Assembly (NCBI RefSeq): GCF_051020955.1
Contig: NW_027476496.1
Span: forward strand, 124,001-188,000
Source: Megalopta genalis
Lineage: Eukaryota; Arthropoda; Insecta; Hymenoptera; Halictidae
Length of the DNA: 64,000 nt
Direction: 5' to 3'
Shown: in pieces, positions 1-11,220 of the stretch
Layout: each line of letters opens with the position of its first letter
Position numbering within the stretch: the stretch's first letter is position 1
The notes under the pieces: model-generated
Database searches by the model: none
The model's input: the letters and a program-made list of their open reading frames with translations, nothing else
What the model was told of the DNA's origin: nothing
Program-made: the position numbers and the translations under genes

Positions 1-61
1 TTCGTTTCGCATGGATTTGAAGCTAAGCCTATCAACTTCGCGTTGACTTGATGCTAAATCA
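1..61 (+). repeat. M1 marker block, copy 1 (cut by window start)
   Basis: Only the D' and E' monomers are inside the window. D' reads TTCGTTTCGCATGG and E' contains CAACTTCGCGTTGACTTG. E' is 31 bp because of an extra T before ATCAAC. Copy 2 has the same extra base, which ties the two copies to one duplication. Confidence 0.9.
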
Positions 62-3000
62 TGTTTTTCGTTTGGACTTGAAACTAACTCGTTTGTTTCG
101 CATGCAGTTGAAGCTGAATCATGTATATCACAAGTATTTGAAGCTAAACCATTTGATTCCCATGGATTTGAAGCTAAGCTTTCTACTTAGCATTGATTTG
201 AAGATAAATCATGTGTTTCGCTTGGATTTGAAGATAACTCGTTTGCTTCGCATGCTGTTGAAGCTAAATCATGTATATCACAAGTATTTGAAGTTAAACC
301 ATTTGTTTCTCATGGATTCGAAGATAATCCATCTATTTCGCATTGATTTGAAGCTAAATCATGTGTTTAGCATGAATTTGAATCTAACTCGTTTGTTTCG
401 CATGCTGTTGAAACTAAATCATTTATATCACAAGTATTTGAAGCTAAACCATTTGCTTCGCATGGATTCGAAGATAAGCCTTGCACTTCGCATTGATTTG
501 AAGCTAACTCATGTGTTTCGCATGGATTTGAAGTTAACTCGTTTGTTTCGCATGCAGTTGAAGCTAAATCATGTATATCACAAATATTTGCAGCTAAACC
601 ATTTGTTTCGCATGGATTCGAAGATAACCCTTCTACTTCGCATTGATTTGAAGCTAAATCATGTGTTTCGCATGGATTTGAAGCTAACTCGTTTGTTTCG
701 CATGCTGTTGAAGCTAAATCATGTATATCACAAGTATTTGAAGATAATCTATTTGTTTCGCATGGATTCGAATATAAGCCTTCTACTTCGCATTGATTTG
801 AAGCTAAATCATTTGTTTCGCATGGATTTGATTCTAACTCGTTTGTTTCGCATGCTGTTGGAACTAAATCATGTATATCACAAGTATTTGAAGCTATATC
901 ATATGTTTCGCACGGATTCGTAGATAACCCTTCTAATTCGCATTGATTTGAAGCTAAATCATGTGTTTCGCATGGATTTGAAGCTAACTCGTTTGCTTCG
1001 CATGCTGTTGGAACTAAATCATGTATATCACAAGTATTTGAAGCTATATCATTTGTTTCGCATTTATTCGAACATAAGCCTTCTACTTCGCATTGATTTT
1101 AATCTAAATCATGTGTATCGCATGGATTTGAAGCTAACTCGTTTGCTTCGCATGCAGTTGAAGCTAAATCATGTATATCACAAGTATTTGAAGCTAAACC
1201 ATTTGATACCCATGGATTTGGAGCTAAGTTTTCTACTTAGCATTGATTTGAAGATAAATCATGTGTTTCGCTTGGATTTGAAGATAACTCGTTTTCTTCG
1301 CATGCTGTTGAAGCTAAATCATGTATATCACAAGTATTTGAAGTTAAACCATTTGTTTCTCATGGATTCGAAGATAATCCATCTATTTCGCATTGATTTG
1401 AAGCTAAATCATGTGTTTTGCATGGATTTGAATCTAACTCGTTTGTTTCGCATGCTGTTGAAACTAAATCATTTATATCACAAGTATTTGAAGCTAAACC
1501 ATTTGCTTCGCATGGATTCGAAGGTCAGCCTTCTACTTCGCATTGATTTGATGCTAAATCATTTGTTTCGCATGGATTTGAAGCTAACTCGTTTGTTTCG
1601 CATGCTGTTGAAGCTAAATCATGTATATCACAATTATTTGAAGCTAAACCATTTGTATCGCATGGAATCGAAGATAACCCTTCTAATTCGCATTGATTTG
1701 AAGCTAAATCATGTGTTTCGCATGGATTTGAAGCTAACTCGTTTATTTCGCATGCTGTTGAAGCTAAATCAAGTGTATCACAACTATTTGGAGCTAAACA
1801 ATTTGCTTCGCATGGATTCGAAGATCAGCCTTCTACTTCGCATTGATTAGATGCTAAATCATGTGTTTCGCATGGGTTTGAAGCTAACTCGTTTTTTCGC
1901 TAGAAGTTGAAGCTAAATCATGTATATCACAAGTATTTGAAGCTAAACCATTTGATTCCCATGGATTTGAAGCTAAGCTTTCTACTTAGCATTGATATGA
2001 AGATAAATCATGTGTTTCGCTTGGATTTGATGATAACTCGTTTGCTTCGCATGCTGTTGAAGATAAATCAAGTGTATCACAAGTATTTGGAGCTAAACAA
2101 TTTGCTTCGCATGGATTCGAAGATCAGCCTTCTACTTCGCATTGATTAGATGCTAAATCATGTGTTTCGCATGGGTTTGAAGCTAACTCGTTTTTTCGCT
2201 AGCAGTTGAAGCTAAATCATGTATATCACAAGTATTTGAAGCTAAACCATTTGATTCCCATGGATTTGAAGCTAAGCTTTCTACTTAGCATTGATATGAA
2301 GATAAATCATGTGTTTCGCTTGGACTTGAAGCTAACTCGTTTGTTTCGCATGCTGTTGAAGCTAAATCATGTATATCACAAGTATTTGAAGCTAAACCAT
2401 TTGTTTCGCATGGATTCGAAGATTAGCCTTCCACATCGCATTGATTTGAAGCTAAATCATTTGTTTCGCATGGGTTTGAAGCTATCTCGTTTGTTTCGCA
2501 TGCTGTTGAAGCTAAATCATGTATATCACAAGTATTTGAAGCTATATCATTTGTTTCGCATTTATTCAAAGATAAGCCTTCTACTTCGCATTGATTTTAA
2601 TCTAAATCATGTGTTTCGCATGGATTTGAAGCTAACTCGTTTGTTTCGCATGCAGTTGAAGCTGAATCATGTATATCACAAGTAATTGAAGCTAAACTAT
2701 TCGTTTCGCATGGATTCGAAGATAACCCTTCTTCTTCGCATTGATTTGAAGCTAGATCATTTGTTTCGCATGGATTTGATTCTAACTCGTTTGTTTCGCA
2801 TGCTGTTGGAACTAAATCATGTATATCACAAGTATTTGAAGCTATATCATTTGTTTCGCATTTATTCGAAGATAAGCCTTCTACTTCGCATTGATTTTAA
2901 TCTAAATCATGTGTTTCGCATGGATTTGAAGCTAACTCGTTTGTTTCGCATGCTGTTGAAGCTAAATCATGTATATCACAAGTATTTGAAGTTAAACCAT

Positions 3001-3509
3001 TTGTTTCGCATGGATTCGAAGCTAACTCGTTTGTTTCGCATGCTGTTGAAACTAAATCATTTATATCACAAGTATTTGAAGCTAAACCATTTGCTTCGCA
3101 TGGATTCGAAGGTCAGCTTTCTACTTCGCATTGATTTGATGCTAAGTCATTTGTTTCAAATGGATTTCAAGCTAACTCGTTTGTTTCGCATGCAGTTGAA
3201 GCTAAATCAAGTGTATCACAAGTATTTGAAGCTAAACCATTTGATTCCCATGGATTTGAAGCTAAGCCTTCTACTTCGCATTGATTTGAAGCTAAATCAT
3301 GTGTTTCGCTTGGATTTGAAGATAACTCGTTTGCTTCGCATGCTGTTGAAGCTAAATCATGTATATCAAAAGTTTTGGAAGCTAAACTATTCGTTTCACA
3401 TGGATTTGAAGGTCAGTCTTCTACTTCGCATTGATTTGAAACTAAATCATGTGTTTCGCATGGATTTGAAGTTAACTCGTTTGTTTCGCATGCAGTTGAA
3501 TCTAAATCA

Positions 3510-3779
3510 TTTATATCGAAAGTATTTGAAGCTAAATCATTTGTTTCGCATGGATTTGAAGACAAAGCTTTTACCTCGCATTGATTTGAATCTAAATCAT
3601 GTGTTTCGCATGAATGTGAAGCTAACTCGTTTGTCTCGCTTCCAGTTGAAGCTAAATCAATTATATAGCAAGTATTTTAACCTAAATCACTTGAATCGCA
3701 TGGATTTGTAGTTAAACCTTCTACTACGCAATGCATGGAAGATAAATCATGTGTTTCGTTTGGACTTGAAGCTAACTCG
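3510..3779 (+). repeat. M2 divergent block, copy 1
   Basis: Nine monomers far from the consensus. Diagnostic pieces are TATATCGAAAGTATTTG, GAAGACAAAGCTTTTACC, GTCTCGCTTCCAGTTG, TTATATAGCAAGTATTTTAA and CTACGCAATGCATGGAAG, ending in TTCGTTTGGACTTG. The 30-bp period is kept throughout, so this is a diverged array segment and not an insertion. Confidence 0.9.
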
Positions 3780-4462
3780 TTTGTTTCGCATGCAGTTGAA
3801 GCTAAATCATGTATATCACAAGTATTTGAAGCTAAACCATTTGTTTCGCATGGATTCGAAGATCAGCCTTCTACTTCGCATTGATTTGAAGCTAAATCAT
3901 GTGTTCCGCATGGATTTTAAGCTAACACGTTTGTTTCGCATGCAGTTGAAGCTGAATCATGTATATCACAAGTAATTGAAGATAAACTATTCGTTTCGCA
4001 TGGATTCGAAGATAACCCTTCTTCTTCGCATTGATTTGAAGCTAGATCATGTGTTTCGCATGGATTTGAATCTAACTCGTTTATTTCGCATGCTGTTGAA
4101 GCTAAATCATGTATATCACACGTATATGAATCTAATCCATTTGTTTCGCATGGTTTCGTAGATAATCCATCTATTTCGCATTGATTTGAAGCTAAATCAT
4201 GTGTTTCGCATGGATTTGAATCTAACTCGTTCATTTCGCATGCTGTTGAAGCTAAATCATGTATATCACAAGTATATGAAGCTAAACCATTTGTTTCGCA
4301 TGGATTCGAAGATAAGCCTTCCACTTCGCATTGATTTGATGCTAAATCATGTGTTTCGCATGGATTTGAAGCTAACTCGTTTGTTTCGCATGCTGTTGAA
4401 GCTAACTCAAGTGTATCACAAGTATTTGAAACTAAACCTTTTGCTTCGCATGGATTCGAAGA

Positions 4463-5221
4463 TCAGCCTTCTACTTCGCATTGATATGAAGTTAAATCAA
4501 ATGTTTCGCATGGATTTGAAGCCAACTCTTTTTTTTCGTATGCAGTTGAAGCTAAATCATGTACATCACAAGTATTTGCAGCTAAACCATTTGTTTCGCA
4601 TCGATACGAAGATACCCCTTCTAATTCGCATTGATTTGATGCTAAATCATGTGTTTCGCATGGATTTGAAGCTAACTCGTTTGTTTCGCATGCAGTTGAA
4701 GCTGAATCATGTATATCACAAGTAATTGAAGCTAAACTATTCGTTTCGCATGGATTCGAAGATAACCCTTCTTCTTCGCATTGATTTGAAGCTAGATCAT
4801 GTGTTTCGCATGGATTTGAATCTAACTCGTTTATTTCGCATGCTGTTGAAGCTAAATCATGTATATCACACGTATATGAATCTAATCCATTTGTTTCGCA
4901 TGGATTCGAAGATAAGCCTTCCACTTCGCATTGATTTGATGCTAAATCATGTGTTTCGCATGGATTTGAAGCTAACTCGTTTGTTTCGCATGCTGTTGAA
5001 GCTAAATCATGTATATCAAAAGTTTTGGCAGCTAAACCATTTGTATCGCATGGAATCGAAGATAACCCTTCTAATTCGCATTGATTTGAAGCTAAATCAT
5101 TTGTTTCGCATGGATTTGAAGACAAAGCTTTTACCTCGCATTGATTTGAATCTAAATCATGTGTTTCGCATGAAAGTGAAGCTAACTCGTTTGTCTCGCT
5201 TCCAGTTGAAGCTATATCCAT
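4463..5221 (-). other. Open frame through repeats (252 codons), probably not a gene
   Basis: One of the longest runs of the minus-strand decapeptide frame, with pattern C-[ED]-x3-L-[AS]-S-[NT]-x. Its ATG is supplied by a base change in M2 copy 2, and its end is a stop in another repeat. It has no unique N- or C-terminus and no recognisable domain. The regular Cys every ten residues would suit a repetitive structural or secreted protein, but that is speculation. The frame is explained by the stop-free consensus. Confidence 0.75.
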
Positions 5222-5339
5222 TATATAGCAAGTATTTTAACCTAAATCACTTGAATCGCATGGATTTGTAGTTAAACCTTCTACTACGCAATGCATGGAA
5301 GAGAAATCATGTGTTTCGTTTGGACTTGAAGCTAACTTG
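5100..5339 (+). repeat. M2 divergent block, copy 2 (left end missing)
   Basis: Starts at the GAAGACAAAGCTTTTACC monomer. The TATATCGAAAG monomer seen in the other copies is replaced by ordinary repeat, so this copy is 240 bp instead of 270. It has GAAAGTGAAG where other copies have GAATGTGAAG, and GAGAAATC near its end. Confidence 0.88.
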
Positions 5340-6209
5340 TTTGTTTCGCATGCAGTTGAAGCTAAATCATGTATATCACAAGTATTTGAAGCTAAACCAT
5401 TTGTTTCGCATTTATTAGAAGCTAAGCCTACTACTTCGCATTGATTTGAGGCTAAATCATGTGTTTCGCATGGATTTGAAGCTAACTCGTTTGTTTCGCA
5501 TGCAGTTGAAGCTAAATCATGTATATCACAAGTATTTGTAGCTATATCATATGTTTCGCATGGATTCGAAGATAACCCTTCTAATTCGCATTGATTTGAA
5601 GCTAAATCATGTGTTTCGCATGGATTTGAAGCTAACTCGTTTGTTTCGCATGCGGTTGAAGCTGAATCATGAATATCACAAGTATTTGAAGCTAAACTAT
5701 TCGTTTCCCATGGTTTCGAAGATAAGCCTTCTACTTCGCATTGATTTTAATCTAAATCATGTGTTTCGCCTGGATTTGAAGCTAACTCGTTTGTTTCGCA
5801 TATTGTTGGAACTAAATCATGTATATCACAAGTATTTGAAGCTAAACTATTCGTTTCGCATGGATTCGAAGGTAAGCCTTCCACATCGCATTGATTTGAA
5901 GCTAAATCATGTGTTTCGCATGGATTTGAAGTTAACTCGTTTGTTTCGCATGCAGTTGAAGCTAAATCATGTATATCACAAGTATTTGCAGCTAAACCAT
6001 TTGTTTCGCATGGATTCGAAGATAACCCTTATACTTCGAATTGATTTGAATCTAACTCGTTTATTTCGCATGCTGTTGAGGCTAAATCATGTATATCACA
6101 AGTATATGAAGCTAATCCATTTGTTTCGCATGGATACGAAGATCAGCCTTCTACTTCTCATTGATTAGAAGCTAAATCATGTGTTTCGCATGGGTTTGAA
6201 GCTAACTCG

Positions 6210-6331
6210 TTTGTTTCGCCTACATTTGAAGCTATATCACTTATATTCACAAGTATGTGAACCTAAATCATTCGTTTCGCATGGATTTGAAGCTAAGCCT
6301 ATCAACTTCGCGTTGACTTGATGCTAAATCA
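6210..6331 (+). repeat. M1 marker block, copy 2
   Basis: B' reads GCCTACATTTG, C' is 31 bp (TTATATTCACAAGTATGTG then AACCTAAATC), and E' has the same extra base as copy 1. It is preceded by the GGGTTTGAAG form of monomer A. It marks the junction between the two copies of the 6.3-6.7 kb duplication. Confidence 0.92.
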
Positions 6332-9300
6332 TGTTTTTCGTTTGGACTTGAAACTAACTCGTTTGTTTCGCATGCAGTTGAAGCTGAATCATGTATATCA
6401 CAAGTATTTGAAGCTAAACCATTTGATTCCCATGGATTTGAAGCTAAGCTTTCTACTTAGCATTGATTTGAAGATAAATCATGTGTTTCGCTTGGATTTG
6501 AAGATAACTCGTTTGCTTCGCATGCTGTTGAAGCTAAATCATGTATATCACAAGTATTTGAAGTTAAACCATTTGTTTCTCATGGATTCGAAGATAATCC
6601 ATCTATTTCGCATTGATTTGAAGCTAAATCATGTGTTTAGCATGAATTTGAATCTAACTCGTTTGTTTCGCATGCTGTTGAAACTAAATCATTTATATCA
6701 CAAGTATTTGAAGCTAAACCATTTGTTTCGCATGGATTCGAAGATAAGCCTTGCACTTCGCATTGATTTGAAGCTAACTCATGTGTTTCGCATGGATTTG
6801 AAGTTAACTCGTTTGTTTCGCATGCAGTTGAAGCTAAATCATGTATATCACAAATATTTGCAGCTAAACCATTTGTTTCGCATGGATTCGAAGATAACCC
6901 TTCTACTTCGCATTGATTTGAAGCTAAATCATGTGTTTCGCATGGATTTGAAGCTAACTCGTTTGTTTCGCATGCTGTTGAAGCTAAATCATGTATATCA
7001 CAAGTATTTGAAGATAATCTATTTGTTTCGCATGGATTCGAATATAAGCCTTCTACTTCGCATTGATTTGAAGCTAAATCATTTGTTTCGCATGGATTTG
7101 ATTCTAACTCGTTTGTTTCGCATGCTGTTGGAACTAAATCATGTATATCACAAGTATTTGAAGCTATATCATTTGTTTCGCATTTATTCGAGGATATGCC
7201 TTCTACTTCGCATTGATTTGAAGCTAAATCATGTGTTTCGCATGGATTTGAAGCTAACTCTTTTTTTTCGTATGCAGTTGAAGCTAAATCATGTATATCA
7301 CAAGTATTTGCAGCTAAACCATTTGTTTCGCATGGATTCGAAGATAACCCTTCTACTTCGCATTGATTTGAAGCTAAATCATGTGTTTCGCATGGATTTG
7401 AAGCTAACTCGTTTGTTTCGCATGCTGTTGAAGCTAAATCATGTATATCAAAAGTATTTGAAGCTAAACCATTTGTATCGCTAGGAATCGAAGATATGCC
7501 TCCTACTTCGCATTGATTTGAAGCTAAATCATGTGTTTCGCATGGATTTGAAGCTAACTCGTTTGTTTCGCATGCTGTTGAAGCTAAAACAAGTGTATCA
7601 CAAGTATTTGAAGCTAAACCATTTGCTTCGCATGGATTCGAAGATCAGCCTTCTACTTCGCATTGATTAGATGCTAAATCATGTGTTTCGCATGGATTTG
7701 AAGCTAACTCGTTTGTTTCGCATGCTGTTGAAGCTAAATCATGTATATCACAAGTATTTGAAGCTATATCATATGTTTCGCACGGATTCGTAGATAACCC
7801 TTCTAATTCGCATTGATTTGAAGCTAAATCATGTGTATCGCATGGATTTGAAGCTAACTCGTTTGCTTCGCATGCAGTTGAAGCTAAATCATGTATATCA
7901 CAAGTATTTGAAGCTAAACCATTTGATACCCATGGATTTGGAGCTAAGTTTTCTACTTAGCATTGATTTGAAGATAAATCATGTGTTTCGCTTGGATTTG
8001 AAGATAACTCGTTTTCTTCGCATGCTGTTGAAGCTAAATCATGTATATCACAAGTATTTGAAGTTAAACCATTTGTTTCTCATGGATTCGAAGATAATCC
8101 ATCTATTTCGCATTGATTTGAAGCTAAATCATGTGTTTTGCATGGATTTGAATTTAACTCGTTTGTTTCGCATGCTGTTGAAACTAAATCATTTATATCA
8201 CAAGTATTTGAAGCTAAACCATTTGCTTCGCATGGATTCGAAGGTCAGCCTTCTAATTCGCATTGATTTGATGCTAAATCATTTGTTTCGCATGGATTTG
8301 AAGCTAACTCGTTTGTTTCGCATGCTGTTGAAGCTAAATCATGTATATCACAATTATTTGAAGCTAAACCATTTGTATCGCATGGAATCGAAGATAACCC
8401 TTCTAATTCGCATTGATTTGAAGCTAAATCATGTGTTTCGCATGGATTTGAAGCTAACTCGTTTATTTCGCATGCTGTTGAAGCTAAATCAAGTATATCA
8501 CAACTATTTGGAGCTAAACAATTTGCTTCGCATGGATTCGAAGATCAGCCTTCTACTTCGCATTGATTAGATGCTAAATCATGTGTTTCGCATGGGTTTG
8601 AAGCTAACTCGTTTTTTCGCTAGCAGTTGAAGCTAAATCATGTATATCACAAGTATTTGAAGCTAAACCATTTGATTCCCATGGATTTGAAGCTAAGCTT
8701 TCTACTTAGCATTGATATGAAGATAAATCATGTGTTTCGCTTGGATTTGATGATAACTCGTTTGCTTCGCATGCTGTTGAAGATAAATCAAGTGTATCAC
8801 AAGTATTTGGAGCTAAACAATTTGCTTCGCATGGATTCGAAGATCAGCCTTCTACTTCGCATTGATTAGATGCTAAATCATGTGTTTCGCATGGGTTTGA
8901 AGCTAACTCGTTTTTTCGCTAGCAGTTGAAGCTAAATCATGTATATCACAAGTATTTGAAGCTAAACCATTTGATTCCCATGGATTTGAAGCTAAGCTTT
9001 CTACTTAGCATTGATATGAAGATAAATCATGTGTTTCGCTTGGACTTGAAGCTAACTCGTTTGTTTCGCATGCTGTTGAAGCTAAATCATGTATATCACA
9101 AGTATTTGAAGCTAAACCATTTGTTTCGCATGGATTCGAAGATTAGCCTTCCACATCGCATTGATTTGAAGCTAAATCATTTGTTTCGCATGGGTTTGAA
9201 GCTAACTCGTTTGTTTCGCATGCTGTTGAAGCTAAATCATGTATATCACAAGTATTTGAAGCTATATCATTTGTTTCGCATTTATTCGAAGATAAGCCTT

Positions 9301-10673
9301 CTACTTCGCATTGATTTTAATCTAAATCATGTGTTTCGCATGGATTTGAAGCTAACTCGTTTGTTTCGCATGCAGTTGAAGCTGAATCATGTATATCACA
9401 AGTAATTGAAGCTAAACTATTCGTTTCGCATGGATTCGAAGATAACCCTTCTTCTTCGCATTGATTTGAAGCTAGATCATTTGTTTCGCATGGATTTGAT
9501 TCTAACTCGTTTGTTTCGCATGCTGTTGGAACTAAATCATGTATATCACAAGTATTTGAAGCTATATCATTTGTTTCGCATTTATTCGAAGATAAGCCTT
9601 CTACTTCGCATTGATTTTAATCTAAATCATGTGTTTCGCATGGATTTGAAGCTAACTCGTTTGTTTCGCATGCTGTTGAAGCTAAATCATGTATATCACA
9701 AGTATTTGAAGTTAAACCATTTGTTTCGCATGGATTCGAAGCTAACTCGTTTGTTTCGCATGCTGTTGAAACTAAATCATTTATATCACAAGTATTTGAA
9801 GCTAAACCATTTGCTTCGCATGGATTCGAAGGTCAGCTTTCTACTTCGCATTGATTTGATGCTAAGTCATTTGTTTCAAATGGATTTCAAGCTAACTCGT
9901 TTGTTTCGCATGCAGTTGAAGCTAAATCAAGTGTATCACAAGTATTTGAAGCTAAACCATTTGATTCCCATGGATTTGAAGCTAAGCCTTCTACTTCGCA
10001 TTGATTTGAAGCTAAATCATGTGTTTCGCTTGGATTTGAAGATAACTCGTTTGCTTCGCATGCTGTTGAAGCTAAATCATGTATATCAAAAGTTTTGGAA
10101 GCTAAACTATTCGTTTCACATGGATTTGAAGGTCAGTCTTCTACTTCGCATTGATTTGAAACTAAATCATGTGTTTCGCATGGATTTGAAGTTAACTCGT
10201 TTGTTTCGCATGCAGTTGAATCTAAATCATTTATATCGAAAGTATTTGAAGCTAAATCATTTGTTTCGCATGGATTTGAAGACAAAGCTTTTACCTCGCA
10301 TTGATTTGAATCTAAATCATGTGTTTCGCATGAATGTGAAGCTAACTCGTTTGTCTCGCTTCCAGTTGAAGCTAAATCCATTATATAGCAAGTATTTTAA
10401 CCTAAATCACTTGAATCGCATGGATTTGTAGTTAAACCTTCTACTACGCAATGCATGGAAGATAAATCATGTGTTTCGTTTGGACTTGAAGCTAACTCGT
10501 TTGTTTCGCATGCAGTTGAAGCTAAATCATGTATATCACAAGTATTTGAAGCTAAACCATTTGTTTCGCATGGATTCGAAGATCAGCCTTCTACTTCGCA
10601 TTGATTTGAAGCTAAATCATGTGTTCCGCATGGATTTTAAGCTAACACGTTTGTTTCGCATGCAGTTGAAGCT
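6271..10673 (+). repeat. Large duplication, right copy (partner 1-3953)
   Basis: Matches 1-902 at offset 6270 and 1107-3953 at offset 6720. The net gain of 450 bp is exactly three pentamers. The internal 29-bp B monomers near 8613 and 8912 repeat those near 1893 and 2191, and M2 copy 3 repeats copy 1. Confidence 0.88.
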
Positions 10674-11099
10674 AAATCATGTATATCACAAGTATTCGAA
10701 GCTGAACCATTTGTTTCGCATGGATTCGAAGATAAGCCTTCTACTTCGCATTGATTTTAATCTAAATCATGTGTTTCGCATGGATTTGAAGCAAAGTCGT
10801 TTGTTTCGCATGCTGTTGAAGCTAAATCATGTATATCACAATTATTTGAAGCTAAACCATTTGTATCGCATGGATTCGAAGATAAGCCACCTACTTCGCA
10901 TTGATTTGTAGCTAAATCATGTGTTTCGCATGGATTTGAAGCTAAGTCGTTTATTTCGCATGCTGTTGAAGCTAAATCAAGTGTATCACAAGTATTTGAA
11001 GCTAAACAATTTGCTTCGCATGGATTCGAAGATCAGCCTTCTACTTCGCATTGATTAGATGCTAAATCATGTGTTTCGCATGGGTTTGAAGCTAACTCG
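6332..11099 (+). repeat. Pentamer block 2 (domain I)
   Basis: About 32 pentamers, mostly the right copy of the large duplication. Its last part (about 10700 on) matches 18109 onward at offset 7409. No gene is supported. Confidence 0.9.
10230..10499 (+). repeat. M2 divergent block, copy 3
   Basis: Copy of 3510-3779 at offset 6720, with AATCCATTATATAG where copy 1 has AATCAATTATATAG. It is 270 bp, the standard length. Confidence 0.92.
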
Positions 11100-11220
11100 T
11101 TTGTTTCACCTGCATTTGAAGCTATATCACTTATATTCTCAAGTATGTGAAGCTAAATCATTCGTTGCGCATGGATTTGAAGCTAAGCCAACAACTTCGC
11201 GTTGACTTGATGATAAATTA
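11100..11220 (+). repeat. M1 marker block, copy 3
   Basis: Has TTTCACCTGCATTTG in B', TTCTCAAGTATG in C', GTTGCGCATGG in D', and AACAACTTCGCG in E'. The first three changes are shared with copy 5, which lies in a related duplicated segment at offset 7409. Confidence 0.92.

Larger units (their letters stand above)
1..3953 (+). repeat. Large duplication, left copy (partner 6271-10673)
   Basis: Positions 1 to about 902 match at offset 6270, and 1107-3953 match at offset 6720. The partner has about 600 bp extra (near 7173-7772) and lacks one 150-bp unit (957-1106 here). I noticed under ten base differences in the 1107-3953 part, for example near 1434, 1774, 1902 and 2486. Identity ends at 3954, where this copy reads GCTGAATC and the partner GCTAAATC. 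Confidence 0.88.
62..6209 (+). repeat. Pentamer block 1 (domain I)
   Basis: About 41 pentamers. Frequent domain I variants are GATTCCCATGG in D followed by CTACTTAGCATTG in E, and TTCGCTTGGATTTG in A. Two 29-bp B monomers, each with TTTTTTCGCTAG, lie near 1893 and 2191 and shift all reading frames. The block holds M2 copies 1 and 2. The part up to 3953 recurs at 6271-10673. No gene is supported. Confidence 0.9.

Noticed and set aside
3510..3779. M2 as an inserted mobile element
   Set aside because: It keeps the 30-bp period and the GAAG spacing, has no terminal inverted repeats, target-site duplication or coding capacity, and joins the array in register.
6210..6331. M1 as an attachment site or recombination target
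   Set aside because: It is a diverged set of the same monomers with one added base. No element is integrated at any of the 33 copies.
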